DNA of 64,000 nucleotides from Halobellus salinus (lineage in GTDB: Archaea > Halobacteriota > Halobacteria > Halobacteriales > Haloferacaceae), in the NCBI RefSeq assembly GCF_014646875.1, contig NZ_BMOC01000006.1, forward strand, positions 62,001-126,000, read 5' to 3'. Both the position numbers and the translations under genes were made by a program. Of the stretch, positions 49,875-59,121 are shown one piece after another; position 1 is the first letter of the stretch; the number at the start of each line of letters is the position of its first letter. The notes beneath the pieces were generated by a model that worked only from the letters and a program-made list of their open reading frames with translations, ran no database searches and was not told where the DNA came from.

Positions 49875-49976
49875 TCACGTGTCGGTCCCGGTGGGGCGTG
49901 GCTCCCACGACCCGAGCCGGCGCATCGTCTCGTCCATCTGCGAGAAATCGGCGGTGGCTCTGATACGTGAACTCAT
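49875..49976 (-). CDS. 33-aa predicted protein in an A/T-rich island
   Basis: The frame reads MSSRIRATADFSQMDETMRR and ends in a short Pro/Thr tail before TGA. It starts 28 nt downstream of the strongest A/T-rich promoter box in this gap, the correct leaderless distance. The N-terminus looks like a small helix with alternating charge. I do not recognise the family, and coding for 33 codons is uncertain. Confidence 0.45.
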   Translation of the reverse strand: MSSRIRATADFSQMDETMRRLGSWEPRPTGTDT

Positions 49977-49995
49977 CTCACGATTAGCAACGAGT

Positions 49996-50009
49996 ATGAT
50001 ACATAAATA
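49996..50009 (-). promoter_or_regulatory. Promoter box upstream of the 33-aa frame
   Basis: The minus strand reads TATTTATGTATCAT. TTTATGT is centred 28 nt upstream of the ATG at 49976. Confidence 0.5.
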
Positions 50010-50183
50010 CTTTATGTCGGGATATTGCGGCGTACCACCGGTTATACCGCCAGAATACTGCCGATACAGTCGGTTTCTGCCCAATAATCCGAACGTTTGT
50101 ACTACAGTTCCGGGATCGGCCCTGCGGTTAATGCCCCGGTCGCCTCCGGAAGATTTAGTCCCCGCCCCGGTCCACTCGGAGGT

Positions 50184-51017
50184 ATGACCCGGAGCGACTG
50201 GGGCGAGTGGCTCCCGCGCGCCGTGGAGTCGGCCGACCCCGACACCGTTGCGGTCTGGTATCTCGGGTGCAACGGGTGCATCCTGAAGGGATCCGGTGGG
50301 ACGACCGTCGCGATCGACCCCTACCTGGGGACGGGTGATCCGCCGCGGACGATCCGGATGATTCCCGTCCCGTTCGACCCCGGCGACGTCAACGAGATGG
50401 ACGCGGTGTTCGCCACCCACGAGCACACCGATCACACCCACGGCCCGAGCCAGGCACCGATACTGGCGTCGACCGGGGCGTCGTTTTACGCGCCCGACGA
50501 CTCGCTGTCGGTCGCGCTCGACGACGAGGAGTGGCCTGCGAACTACGACGTCGACCACGACCAGCTCGTCGAGGTCGCCGAGGGCGAGGCGTTCGCGGTG
50601 GGTGAGTTCACCGTTCACGTCGAGTTCGCTCACGATCCCGACTCCACGCACCCGGTCTCGTACGTCTTCGAGCACGACTCGGGGACGTTCTTCCACGGCG
50701 GCGACACCAAACCCCATCCGGAGTTCGACACGCTCGGGGAGCGGTACGACATCGATCTCGGCGTGTTGGCGTTCGGCGCGATCGGGAACATCGACGACAA
50801 GGAGACGGGCGAACCGGTCCGGACGCGGTGGTACTCCACCGAGAACGAGGTGATCGAGGCCGCGTCGGACCTCCGGTTCGACCGGCTCCTCCCCACCCAC
50901 TGGGATATGTGGAAGGGGCTGACCGCGGACCCGACGGCCCTGCACCACCACACCCGGAGCTACGACCACCCGCGCTCGCTGGCAATCGCCGAGATCGGCG
51001 ATCGGGTCGACCTCTGA
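50184..51017 (+). CDS. MBL-fold metal-dependent hydrolase (UlaG-like)
   Basis: This 277-residue protein is a metallo-beta-lactamase fold. The motif THEHTDHTHG (about 78-87) supplies the HxHxDH ligands, and later ligands are in FFHGGDTKPH and LPTHWDMW. The N-terminal VWYLGCNGCILKG and late HTRSYDHPR fit UlaG/L-ascorbate-6-phosphate lactonase-like enzymes. The true substrate in haloarchaea is unknown. A TTTAGT box lies about 25-30 nt upstream. Confidence 0.9.
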   Translation: MTRSDWGEWLPRAVESADPDTVAVWYLGCNGCILKGSGGTTVAIDPYLGTGDPPRTIRMIPVPFDPGDVNEMDAVFATHEHTDHTHGPSQAPILASTGASFYAPDDSLSVALDDEEWPANYDVDHDQLVEVAEGEAFAVGEFTVHVEFAHDPDSTHPVSYVFEHDSGTFFHGGDTKPHPEFDTLGERYDIDLGVLAFGAIGNIDDKETGEPVRTRWYSTENEVIEAASDLRFDRLLPTHWDMWKGLTADPTALHHHTRSYDHPRSLAIAEIGDRVDL

Positions 51018-51077
51018 GCGACCGAACCGCCCACACGAACATTTTTCATTGGGGCCGCGGCCAGCACCGACACCGAT

Positions 51078-53474
51078 ATGAACGCAGCGGGTCGACCCGG
51101 TGACGTGACTTGGGAGTCGGTTTTCGGCCACAGCGACCCCTACCCCGAACAGGCTGACGGCATCGACGCCGCGGTCGACATCGCCGACGACGGCGGGTTC
51201 CTGGTGGTTGAGGGCGCCTGCGGCACCGGGAAGACGATGCTCGCACTCACCGCCGGGATCGACCGCGTCCGCGATCCCGACTCCGACTACGAGCGGGTGG
51301 TGGTGCTGACGAGCGTCAAACAGCAGCTCCGGCAGTTCGAGGAAGACCTCCGCGCGATCAACGCAAACCTTCCAGACGAGTGGTCGCCGGTGTCGGGGGT
51401 GACGCTGGTCGGGAAGGCGGACGTGTGTCCGTACAGCCGCGAGGGGGTCGCCGGGATCGACACCGGAACCGTGTACGACCGGTGTGAGGGGCTCCGCGAG
51501 CGGACCCGGAACCTCGTGGGCGACGGCGGCGACACCACCGCGGGGGCGTTGGCGTCGGCGGCGCGGGAGGCCCAGACCGGACTGGTCGATTCGGGGTCCG
51601 CGGACGGGCCCGACTACCTCGAGACTGCGGGCGAACCCACACCGTACCTCCCGGGGACCGCCGAGCACGAGGGCGTGGAGTACTGCCCGTTTTATGCCAC
51701 CTTCCTGGAGGACGCCCCCGAGGACGGCGACCCCATCGAGGCGGTTCCGTTCGACATCACGGACCGAGGCCACATCGACACCGAGGAACTGGTCGGACTG
51801 AGTGCGGGGCACGGCACGTGTCCGCATTCGGTTATGGGTGCGGTGCTGCCGCACGCCGAAGTGGTGCTGGGAAACTACTACCACGCGTTCGACCCCCAGA
51901 CGGTCGGGTCGTTCACGGGTGCGGTCGTCGACGACTCAACGTTCGTCGTCTGCGACGAAGCGCACATGCTTGAACCGCGCGTGCGCGACCTGGTGAGCGA
52001 CGGCGTCGGCGACGCGACCCTCCGGGACGCCGAAGGCGAACTGACCCGCGTGATCCAGCCCGTTGAGTTCGAGCAGTCCGGCAGGGAGCCCGCCGGCGAC
52101 GCCGGAACCGCCGACGCCGATCTGGTGCGGGGTGAACTCGAGAACGCGGACGTGACCCTGCGGGAGGTGAAAGAGACGAGAGAGTTCCTCTCCGACCTCC
52201 GGGAGGAAGTCGATCGCAGAGTGCAGGCGCACCTGGATCGGACGGTGCCGGACTGGCGGGCGGATCCGCGAGCACTCGGCGATGACGAGCTCCCGCTGCG
52301 GGACCCCGAGGAGCCGGGCCGCGACGACCTGACCGCGTGGGCTGACGACGCCGGCTACGGCGAGGGCGCGTGGCTCCGCGCGGAGGCGGTCGGCGCGGTC
52401 GTCGCGCGGATCCTGAACGAAGCGGAGGGCGAGGACGTGACGCGGGCGGCGCCGGCCGTCGGCCGAGTCCTCGCCAACTGGGTCCGCGCGGACCACACTG
52501 CCTTCTTCCGGGAGATCGAACTGGAGCGGACCTGGGACGAAACCGAGCCCTCGGGGTCGTGGCGGCGGGCGTACAACGCCCGACTCGGGCTGCACAACTG
52601 CGTGCCCGGCGAGGCGATCGCCGAAACCCTCGGGTCGTTCGGCGGCGGGGTGTTGATGTCGGCGACAATCGAGCCGATTGAGGTCTTCCGGGCGGTCACT
52701 GGTCTCGATGACCTCGCGGCCGACGGCCGACCGGTCGCCGAACGGACCTACGGCCTCTCGTTTCCCGAAGCCAACCGGGCGTCGTTCGCGGTCGATGCTC
52801 CGAAGTTCACCCACGAGAACCGTGGCCGCAAGGGAGCGTCGAACCCGACCCGGCGGGCGCACGTCGACGCGGTGTGTGACGTCGCGGCGTCACCCGGAAA
52901 CGTCCTCGTTGGGATGCCAAACTACGCCGAGGCGGCGTGGATGGCCGACGCGCTGACCGATCGGCTGGACCGGCCGGTCCTGCTCGATGAGTCCTCCGAC
53001 GACGACGCCACGGAAGCGCTGAAAGCCGAGTTCTTCGGCGGCGACCCCAAGGTGCTGGTGACGAGTCTCCGCGGGACGCTCACCGAGGGCGTCGACTACC
53101 GCGGCGACCGGCTTGCGGCCGCGGTCGTCTGTGGCGTGCCGATCATCGACACCTCCAGCCCGCGGACCCGCGCGGTGAAGACGGCGTACGACCGCCAGTT
53201 CTGCGGCGACGGACAGGGCAGCCGCAGCGGGTTCGAGACCGCGCTCACAGTCCCCGCGGTCCGGAAAGCCCGACAGGCCGTCGGCCGGGTGATCCGGGGG
53301 CCGGAGGAGGTGGGCATCCGCGCGTTCGTCGACGCTCGATACGCCCGAGAGTCGTGGGACAGCGTCCGCGGTTACCTCCCACCGGCCGAGCGAGCGGAGT
53401 TCGACGCGGTCAGCCCGGATCTGCTCGGGTACGGCGTCGAGCGGTTCTGGTCGTCGGTCGACAATGACGGGTGA
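51078..53474 (+). CDS. XPD/DinG-type Fe-S DNA helicase
   Basis: This 798-residue superfamily 2 helicase has Walker A GACGTGKT (about 47), DEAH box VCDEAHML (about 295) and the C-terminal motifs LRGTLTEGVDYRGDRL and ARQAVGRVIRG. Cysteines in ADVCPYSR, YDRCEGL, VEYCPFY and HGTCPHS are spaced as an Fe-S cluster domain. Archaeal XPD (Rad3) unwinds 5'-3' and is involved in repair. The gene is longer than canonical XPD and fits the haloarchaeal DinG/XPD-like subfamily. Confidence 0.92.
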   Translation: MNAAGRPGDVTWESVFGHSDPYPEQADGIDAAVDIADDGGFLVVEGACGTGKTMLALTAGIDRVRDPDSDYERVVVLTSVKQQLRQFEEDLRAINANLPDEWSPVSGVTLVGKADVCPYSREGVAGIDTGTVYDRCEGLRERTRNLVGDGGDTTAGALASAAREAQTGLVDSGSADGPDYLETAGEPTPYLPGTAEHEGVEYCPFYATFLEDAPEDGDPIEAVPFDITDRGHIDTEELVGLSAGHGTCPHSVMGAVLPHAEVVLGNYYHAFDPQTVGSFTGAVVDDSTFVVCDEAHMLEPRVRDLVSDGVGDATLRDAEGELTRVIQPVEFEQSGREPAGDAGTADADLVRGELENADVTLREVKETREFLSDLREEVDRRVQAHLDRTVPDWRADPRALGDDELPLRDPEEPGRDDLTAWADDAGYGEGAWLRAEAVGAVVARILNEAEGEDVTRAAPAVGRVLANWVRADHTAFFREIELERTWDETEPSGSWRRAYNARLGLHNCVPGEAIAETLGSFGGGVLMSATIEPIEVFRAVTGLDDLAADGRPVAERTYGLSFPEANRASFAVDAPKFTHENRGRKGASNPTRRAHVDAVCDVAASPGNVLVGMPNYAEAAWMADALTDRLDRPVLLDESSDDDATEALKAEFFGGDPKVLVTSLRGTLTEGVDYRGDRLAAAVVCGVPIIDTSSPRTRAVKTAYDRQFCGDGQGSRSGFETALTVPAVRKARQAVGRVIRGPEEVGIRAFVDARYARESWDSVRGYLPPAERAEFDAVSPDLLGYGVERFWSSVDNDG

Positions 53475-53501
53475 GTACCGCGGCGCGGTCGCCCCGTGTC
53501 G

Positions 53502-53687
53502 CTACGCGCCGTCGTCGTCGGCCAGACACTCCTCGGAGCAGAAGTGACGGTGGTGAGCGCGTCCGTCCTCGACCCGGGTGACGACGCGGTGTGTGGGTGA
53601 CTGGACAATCTTCGTGCCGCAGGTCGCACACTCGGGGGCGTCGTCCTCGTCGACGTCCTCCCCGAGGTCCGAGGTCGGATCTACCAT
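53502..53687 (-). CDS. Small zinc-ribbon protein (DUF7576-like)
   Basis: This 61-residue protein has CATC near residue 19 and a second site in HHRHFCSEECLADD. Two Cys pairs with a TRASH-like FCSxxC form a single zinc ribbon. I believe this is a haloarchaeal small family, DUF7576. It ends 27 bp from the XPD stop, convergently. Function unknown. Confidence 0.78.
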   Translation of the reverse strand: MVDPTSDLGEDVDEDDAPECATCGTKIVQSPTHRVVTRVEDGRAHHRHFCSEECLADDDGA

Positions 53688-53789
53688 CTCTTCGAGTGGG
53701 TCGCAGTCGGTCCCACTTTACCGTGTCGTTCTCCCCGGAACGGTGTCTGTACCCGGCGTCGTGAGGGTCTGCCCCCTGCTGGCCCCGCC

Positions 53790-54878
53790 TCAGACGTTGA
53801 TGTCTTCGAACTCGTCGTTCACGATGAACCGGCCTTGAGGGGTGAGGCCGGCCGGCGGGTCGGCGTCGGTGATGAGCCCGTCCTCGTGAAGCGATTCCAG
53901 CCGGGTGTCGAGTTCGGCCTCTTCGACGTTCAAAAGCGACGCGAGGTCGATCCCCTCGCTTGTTGAGTACAGTCCCACGAGAACCTCGAGTTCGGTCTCC
54001 TCGACGTCGATGTCGCGGACATCGGTTTTGATCCAGTGGTAGATGAGCCGGAGGTACCGCCCCAGGATGTTCATCTTCCGCCGCGACGCCATCGTGATTT
54101 CGCTCGTGACCGTCCGACCGTCATCGACGTGCTGGACCGAGAGCACGAGGTGGCTCCTGGCACCATCGCTCCGTTCGACCACCTCAAAAAAGACGACCGA
54201 CGCGAGGTCGATCGACACCGAGTCGACGTCGGCGATATCGCCGCCCGTGAACCACACCGACTCGTACTCGAGGTGGAGCCCGCTTTTCCGCTCCGGGGAA
54301 TCCATCACCCGCCCGCCGACCTTCGCGGGGTGAGTGATGAGCGCGACCGACCCGTTGAGCACCGCCCGGAAGAGCAGGAGCGAGAACTTCTCGATGGTCT
54401 CGCGGTCGCCGCCGATGACGGTGGTCTTCCGGCGGTCGCCCGCAACGTACCCGATCATAACGGTGTAGTCGAAGAACTCCTCAACCTCCGGGGGGACCTG
54501 TCCGACAGCGATGTCGAAGATCGACGCGATCGGGACGGTGGTCTTTGTCCCCGAAGTCGCAAGCACCAACCGCCGCTCGCTCATCAGAACCCGTCCTTTC
54601 ACCGGATCGAACGCGGTGCTGCCGCCGGCGACGAAACTCGCGATGAAATCGACCACGACCGACTCCCCGGACCCGTCACCGTCGTCCGACCGTCTGCCGG
54701 CGGCGTCGCCATCGCGGACGTCGCGTTGCCGGTACGCCTCCAGTACGTCCGAGCGTCTCTCGGCCACGTCGCCGTCGGCACCACCGTCGTCGCCGTCGGC
54801 ACCACCGCCGTCGCCGTCGGCACCACCGTCGTCGCCGGCGTGCCGCGGGGGGTCGGCACCGGAGTCCGCCGGGGTCAT
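53790..54878 (-). CDS. cheF: Chemotaxis-archaellum adaptor CheF
   Basis: This 362-residue protein begins with a disordered, Asp/Gly-rich stretch of about 60 residues (GGADGD repeated). The conserved part begins near residue 70 (VVVDFIASFVAGGSTAFDPVKGRVLMSERRL-like) and ends in a wHTH-like C-terminus (GLTPQGRFIVNDEFEDI). In Halobacterium CheF proteins link CheY to the archaellum motor. The ATG overlaps the arlJ stop (ATGA), so it is the last gene of the arl operon here. Two CheF paralogues exist in some species; I cannot say which this is. Confidence 0.9.
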   Translation of the reverse strand: MTPADSGADPPRHAGDDGGADGDGGGADGDDGGADGDVAERRSDVLEAYRQRDVRDGDAAGRRSDDGDGSGESVVVDFIASFVAGGSTAFDPVKGRVLMSERRLVLATSGTKTTVPIASIFDIAVGQVPPEVEEFFDYTVMIGYVAGDRRKTTVIGGDRETIEKFSLLLFRAVLNGSVALITHPAKVGGRVMDSPERKSGLHLEYESVWFTGGDIADVDSVSIDLASVVFFEVVERSDGARSHLVLSVQHVDDGRTVTSEITMASRRKMNILGRYLRLIYHWIKTDVRDIDVEETELEVLVGLYSTSEGIDLASLLNVEEAELDTRLESLHEDGLITDADPPAGLTPQGRFIVNDEFEDINV

Positions 54879-56638
54879 ACGCTTATTAACCCTCCCGCGA
54901 GCCACGACGTCAACACCGCGGCGCCGCACCCGATCCACACCAGGATCACGAAGTGGAGGTAGGCGTTCGCCTTGTGGCCACCGTCAACCATCCGGATCAT
55001 GAACGCCGAGAGCACGCCGTTGAACAGGATGATCAGGGAGAGCAGATACTCGATGACCGGGATGTTGTAGACCCCAGCATAGATGATCTGGCCGAACTCG
55101 AACTGCGCGAGGTTCAGGTCAGTGGAGAACGTCGCCAGAATCTCCACGACCTCCAGCCCGATAAAAAACGCAAAGGACGCCGAGGCGGTGATCCCGTAGA
55201 GCACGCCGATCAGCGTCACCGTCGCCTGGCCGCGCTGGCGTCGGAGCTTGAGCACCTCGTTCATGTTCGTCGAGATGAGTTCGCCGAGCTGTTTCGGCTC
55301 CCCACCCATCTGTCGCCCGATCAGGTACATCTCGGAGAACTTCTGGATGAGGTAGGAACTCGCCTCGGCGGTGAAGAAGAACCACGATCGGTCGGGGGCG
55401 ACCCGCATGTTCAGCCGGACGTAGAGCCGGTCGATCTCCCGGGAGAGCACGCCGAAGTTCTTCTCACGCAGCGACTCCAACACCGCCCGGGTCGTCGACT
55501 GTTTGGCGCTCTCTGAGGCGCCGAGCGCACGGATGAACCCGGGGTACTCCTCGTCACGCTCCTTGACGTCGTTCTCGTGGTGCCGCGCGACCAGCCCCGG
55601 GACCGCAAGGGGCGTGATCGGCACAGCGATCAGCACCGGGACCGGAGTGTCGAGCATGATTCCCCGGACCGCCTCCCCGAGCGGCGTCCACCCAGCGGTC
55701 CCCAACCCGAGGATACCGATGAACGTCAGGCTGAGCGCCGCTGCGCCGTAGAGTGCGATGTCGATCTGGCGCTCCATCCTGGTTCGGTACTCGTCCTGCT
55801 GGTACCAGAGCGGATCGTGCGGCGACATCGTCCGAATCACGAAATAAAACCCCAGTTGGACGAAGACGAACAGCACGATGACCGCTGCGATCGTGAGTGT
55901 GGCGTCGGTGCCGGTCAGGATCGGGAGCACTATCGCGTTGATGATCGCGAACGTCATCGACAAGATCATGGAGAGATAGAGGTCCTTCATAACGTCGAGG
56001 TTCCCCAGTGCGCTCTCGTAGACGGTGACGTACTTTTCAATCATAGTCTGCTGTTCGCCGAGCAGGAAGTCGTCGAGGCTCTGGCCGGCGTTCAGCGAGT
56101 ACGCCAGCCGGTCGAGGAAATCGCCGAGCTCCCGCGACGGCACCGCCCGCGACCGGCGCTGGAGCGCGTCGTCGAGCGACTGGTTCCAGGTGTCGACGAG
56201 TTCGGTGATCCGGCGCATCTCAACCGCGAGTTCGCCGTACTCCTCCTCACGACCGAGCTGTCTGAACACCGCGACCCGGTCGATGTTCGTGGTCGAAAGC
56301 ACGGTGAGGTGGGTGATAACGAGGTGAAGCTGGTTCTCCAGCCCGCGGCGCTGGTTTTCCACCAGCAACCGCGGGTACAGCAGCCCCGACGCCAGGAGCA
56401 ACACGCCCAACAGGAGCACGGGGAGCCGAACCAAGAGCGGAACCGGGAGCGCGATGGCGCCAACCACCCCCAACACGAACACGAGCACCGACGGCGCGAG
56501 GACGGTGAGGCCGTACTTCCGCGTGTCCATCGGCATCTGCTCGTATGCGTCGAGCACCGACGACGCGAACTCCCGGATCTGCTCCCGCTGGGCGCCAAGC
56601 CCCGGATCCACGTCGGCATCTGCGCCGGCTTCGCTCAT
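54875..56638 (-). CDS. arlJ: Archaellum motor membrane protein ArlJ
   Basis: This 587-residue protein is the polytopic membrane platform of the archaellum, homologous to TadC/GspF. Hydrophobic segments lie at about 40-85 and 205-280, and three or more lie in the C-terminal 180 residues. The two repeated GspF-like cytoplasmic domains contain SLDDALQRRSRAVPSRELG and LGELISTNMNEVLKLR. I choose the ATG at 56638 (MSEAGAD) over the in-frame GTG at 56701 because a GGAGG ribosome-binding site lies 8 nt upstream. ArlJ anchors the ArlH-ArlI motor. Confidence 0.94.
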   Translation of the reverse strand: MSEAGADADVDPGLGAQREQIREFASSVLDAYEQMPMDTRKYGLTVLAPSVLVFVLGVVGAIALPVPLLVRLPVLLLGVLLLASGLLYPRLLVENQRRGLENQLHLVITHLTVLSTTNIDRVAVFRQLGREEEYGELAVEMRRITELVDTWNQSLDDALQRRSRAVPSRELGDFLDRLAYSLNAGQSLDDFLLGEQQTMIEKYVTVYESALGNLDVMKDLYLSMILSMTFAIINAIVLPILTGTDATLTIAAVIVLFVFVQLGFYFVIRTMSPHDPLWYQQDEYRTRMERQIDIALYGAAALSLTFIGILGLGTAGWTPLGEAVRGIMLDTPVPVLIAVPITPLAVPGLVARHHENDVKERDEEYPGFIRALGASESAKQSTTRAVLESLREKNFGVLSREIDRLYVRLNMRVAPDRSWFFFTAEASSYLIQKFSEMYLIGRQMGGEPKQLGELISTNMNEVLKLRRQRGQATVTLIGVLYGITASASFAFFIGLEVVEILATFSTDLNLAQFEFGQIIYAGVYNIPVIEYLLSLIILFNGVLSAFMIRMVDGGHKANAYLHFVILVWIGCGAAVLTSWLAGGLISV

Positions 56639-56646
56639 ACTGGCTC

Positions 56647-56651
56647 CCTCC
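56647..56651 (-). promoter_or_regulatory. Ribosome-binding site of arlJ
   Basis: The minus strand reads GGAGG inside CGGAGGGAGCC, 8 nt upstream of the ATG at 56638. It decides the arlJ start within the operon. Confidence 0.7.
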
Positions 56652-56705
56652 GTCCGGCCGTCGGCACCGGTGCAGTCACCCCCACCGGTCGGACGCGCCA
56701 CGCCA

Positions 56706-58373
56706 TCACTCTACCCTCGTGACGTCGAACGGCAGCCCCTCTGTCCCGTCGCGCTGGAAGTCTTCGATGAACTCGTTGACCTCGTGGTACCCCACGATGT
56801 TCTCCTGGATCGCTCGATTGATAATCTCCGTGCGGAATTCGAGGTCATCGTAGATCTTCCGGGTGTCGTCGTACCCCAGAAGCGTCGCGATCTTCTCTTC
56901 CATAACGTAGGAGTTGTTCCGGCCCTGGAACACGATTTCGTCCTCAACAGGATCCCAGTAGAACGCCTCTCGGGTGACGACCCCGCCCATCTCCTTGGAG
57001 TACCCCTCGATCTCCTGGACCGAGGTGACGCGGCGGAGGGTCTCGTCGCCCCGCTTGACCCGGTTCTGGAACAGCGCGATGTCGGCGTTGGACATGAACG
57101 TCTCGGGGACGTTTATCGGATCGCCGGTGAACCGCTGGATCATGGAGACGATGTCGGAGGCGTGGAACGTCAGCATGACAGGGTGGCCGGTCTGGGCCGC
57201 CTGGAACGCCATCCGCCCCTCCTCGCCGCGGACCTCCCCGACGATGATGTAGTCGGGGCGCGACCGGAGCGCGGCCGCGACCAGGTCGAACATGTCCACC
57301 TCTGAGTCGGTGCCGCGACCCTCCCGGGTGAGGAGCTGCTGCCAGGTGTTGTGCGGGGGCAGCACCTCCGCGGTGTCCTCGGCGGTGTAGATCTTCGCGT
57401 CCCGTGGGATGAACGACGTGATCGCGTTGAGCGTGGTTGTCTTGCCCGACGCCGTTTCCCCCACGACGAAGATGGTCCGCTCGTTCTCTAAGGCCATCCA
57501 AAGGTACGCACACAGCTGCGGCGAGAGGGTTCCCCAGTCGGCGATCTGGAACACCGAAAGCGGTACGTCGTCACCCTGCCGGATCGTGAGCGACGACCCC
57601 TTCAGCGACACGTCGTCGGAGTAGATGATGTTGATACGCGACCCGTCGGGCAGCGTCGAGTCCACGATCGGGTGAGCGTCCGAGACGGGGTCGCCGATCC
57701 GCTCGCCCATGTTTCGGAGCCAGTTGTCGAACTGCTCTGCGGAGTCGAACTCGATTGTCGTTTCGAGCAGTCCGAACTCGCCGTGGTCGACGTCGACCTG
57801 GTTGGGGCCGATGACGTGGATGTCCTCGTTTGCCGGGTCGCGCATAATCGGTTCCAGCGGCCCCAACCCGACGATGTCGCGCACCAACCGGTACTGGATC
57901 TTCTGGTGGGTCTGCTCGGAGACTTCGAGCGGGCCGAGTTCGAGCCGCTGGACCAGCTCCGAGAGCCGGCCGTCGCGTTCTTTCTCTAGGACAGTGATCT
58001 CGTCGAGTAGCTCTTCGATCCGATCCTCGTACTCGGTGTTCTCGGTCGGCGCGGGCTGGGAAACCGACCGTTCCAGGAGCTTGTTCTTCACGTCGCCGAA
58101 GACCCCTCGCTCGGACTCGTTGAGTTCCGGTTCGATGGTGTAGTATTTGGTGGTCTCGCCGAAGTTGCCGTACACCTGGCTGTAGACCGGGCCGCCGAGG
58201 TGGTAGATCACGTTCGGCCGCCGCGACTCGTAGCCGTCCGGCTCGTCGACCAACATCGGAAACTCCCCGGTGATCTGTCGGAACCGCTTGAGATGGTCTT
58301 GGAGGTGTGTCCACCGTTGAGCGTGGCGTTTGAGTTCCGGGTCCAGCTTGGCCGAGCCGTGTTCGGTCGCCAT
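56706..58373 (-). CDS. arlI: Archaellum motor ATPase ArlI
   Basis: This 555-residue protein is a GspE/PilT superfamily secretion ATPase that powers archaellum assembly and rotation. Walker A is VVGETASGKTTTL (about 305), the Asp box follows at IYTAEDTAE, Walker B is YIIVGEVRGEEG, and the His box is LTFHASD. The N-terminal 200 residues form the regulatory domain. Its ATG overlaps the arlH stop (TAATG at 58371-58375). The arlJ gene follows. Confidence 0.96.
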   Translation of the reverse strand: MATEHGSAKLDPELKRHAQRWTHLQDHLKRFRQITGEFPMLVDEPDGYESRRPNVIYHLGGPVYSQVYGNFGETTKYYTIEPELNESERGVFGDVKNKLLERSVSQPAPTENTEYEDRIEELLDEITVLEKERDGRLSELVQRLELGPLEVSEQTHQKIQYRLVRDIVGLGPLEPIMRDPANEDIHVIGPNQVDVDHGEFGLLETTIEFDSAEQFDNWLRNMGERIGDPVSDAHPIVDSTLPDGSRINIIYSDDVSLKGSSLTIRQGDDVPLSVFQIADWGTLSPQLCAYLWMALENERTIFVVGETASGKTTTLNAITSFIPRDAKIYTAEDTAEVLPPHNTWQQLLTREGRGTDSEVDMFDLVAAALRSRPDYIIVGEVRGEEGRMAFQAAQTGHPVMLTFHASDIVSMIQRFTGDPINVPETFMSNADIALFQNRVKRGDETLRRVTSVQEIEGYSKEMGGVVTREAFYWDPVEDEIVFQGRNNSYVMEEKIATLLGYDDTRKIYDDLEFRTEIINRAIQENIVGYHEVNEFIEDFQRDGTEGLPFDVTRVE

Positions 58374-59119
58374 TACGCAACGCTCCTGGACTCGATGACG
58401 ATGCCGATCCCCGACCGGACCGAGAAGCCGACCCGGTCGCCCACCTGTTCGCCCATCCCCGCGAACCGCTTCACGAAGATGTTCCGCCGGACGTCGTTGC
58501 CGACCTCAACCATCTCCAGTTGGAGGTAGACGTCCGCGATCGACCGGAACGGGCCGATCGCCTCATCGTCGACCGTCGAGGGGTCGACCGTGAGCACGAT
58601 GGTCTTGCCTTTCGTGGTCAGATCACGGAAAAAGGAGATGATCTCGAGGGCTGCCTGGCGCTCCTCGTTTTCTCGGACCAACGCCTCGAACTTGGGGTCG
58701 TTCCGGAGGATGGCGTCGAAGGTGTCGACGACGATGACATCGGCGTCCCACATCGTCTCGGCTCCCATCATCCGCTTGAGTAGCTCTTTCCGTTCCTCTT
58801 CGCCACCGCTTAACGTCCCCGAAGCGTCGATCTCTGCCGGGATGAAAAGCACCTCCTCGTTGATCAGGGGTTTGACCATGTCGTAGGCCAGCGAGTTCAT
58901 CTGGTCCAAGAACCCTTTCACGCCCAACTCGGTCGAGACGAGCGTCGTTACCACGTTCTCGGTGTTGAACCCGTAGGTGAACCGCTGGGAAAGGACGCTC
59001 TTGCCGGCGCCGTAGTCGCCCTCAACGAGGACAATCGAGCCTTTGGGGATGCCGCCGCCGAGTTCCTTTTCGAGCCGATCGTGGTCGGTGAGTCCGATGG
59101 GGTAGTGGTTCGAGCTCAT
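58373..59119 (-). CDS. arlH: Archaellum motor RecA-like protein ArlH
   Basis: This 248-residue RecA/KaiC-like protein has Walker A LVEGDYGAGKS (about 31-40) and Walker B DVIVVDTFD (about 130). The Walker A has a conserved Lys-Ser. ArlH binds nucleotide and scaffolds ArlI and ArlJ. It overlaps arlI and lies 2 bp after the arlG stop. The start is at MSSNHYPIGL. Confidence 0.95.
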   Translation of the reverse strand: MSSNHYPIGLTDHDRLEKELGGGIPKGSIVLVEGDYGAGKSVLSQRFTYGFNTENVVTTLVSTELGVKGFLDQMNSLAYDMVKPLINEEVLFIPAEIDASGTLSGGEEERKELLKRMMGAETMWDADVIVVDTFDAILRNDPKFEALVRENEERQAALEIISFFRDLTTKGKTIVLTVDPSTVDDEAIGPFRSIADVYLQLEMVEVGNDVRRNIFVKRFAGMGEQVGDRVGFSVRSGIGIVIESRSVA

Positions 59120-59121
59120 CG

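Larger units (their letters stand above)
49863..50183. other. 321-bp gap with an A/T-rich island
   Basis: Bases 49960-50100 are much richer in A+T than any other part of this window. They contain the promoter of the 33-aa frame on the minus strand. The 102-codon frame on the plus strand has Cys- and Pro-rich composition unlike a haloarchaeal protein, so I do not call it. An island of this kind may mark a regulatory region or a past insertion. Confidence 0.55.

Noticed and set aside
49879-50187. 102-codon open frame on the plus strand in the A/T-rich gap
   Set aside because: It has Cys/Pro-rich composition, no promoter at the right spacing and no family resemblance, and it overlaps the next gene start.
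49875-51884. 669-codon open frame on the minus strand
   Set aside because: It is antisense to the MBL hydrolase and the XPD-like helicase. Only its final 33 codons have a promoter of their own, and those are reported separately.
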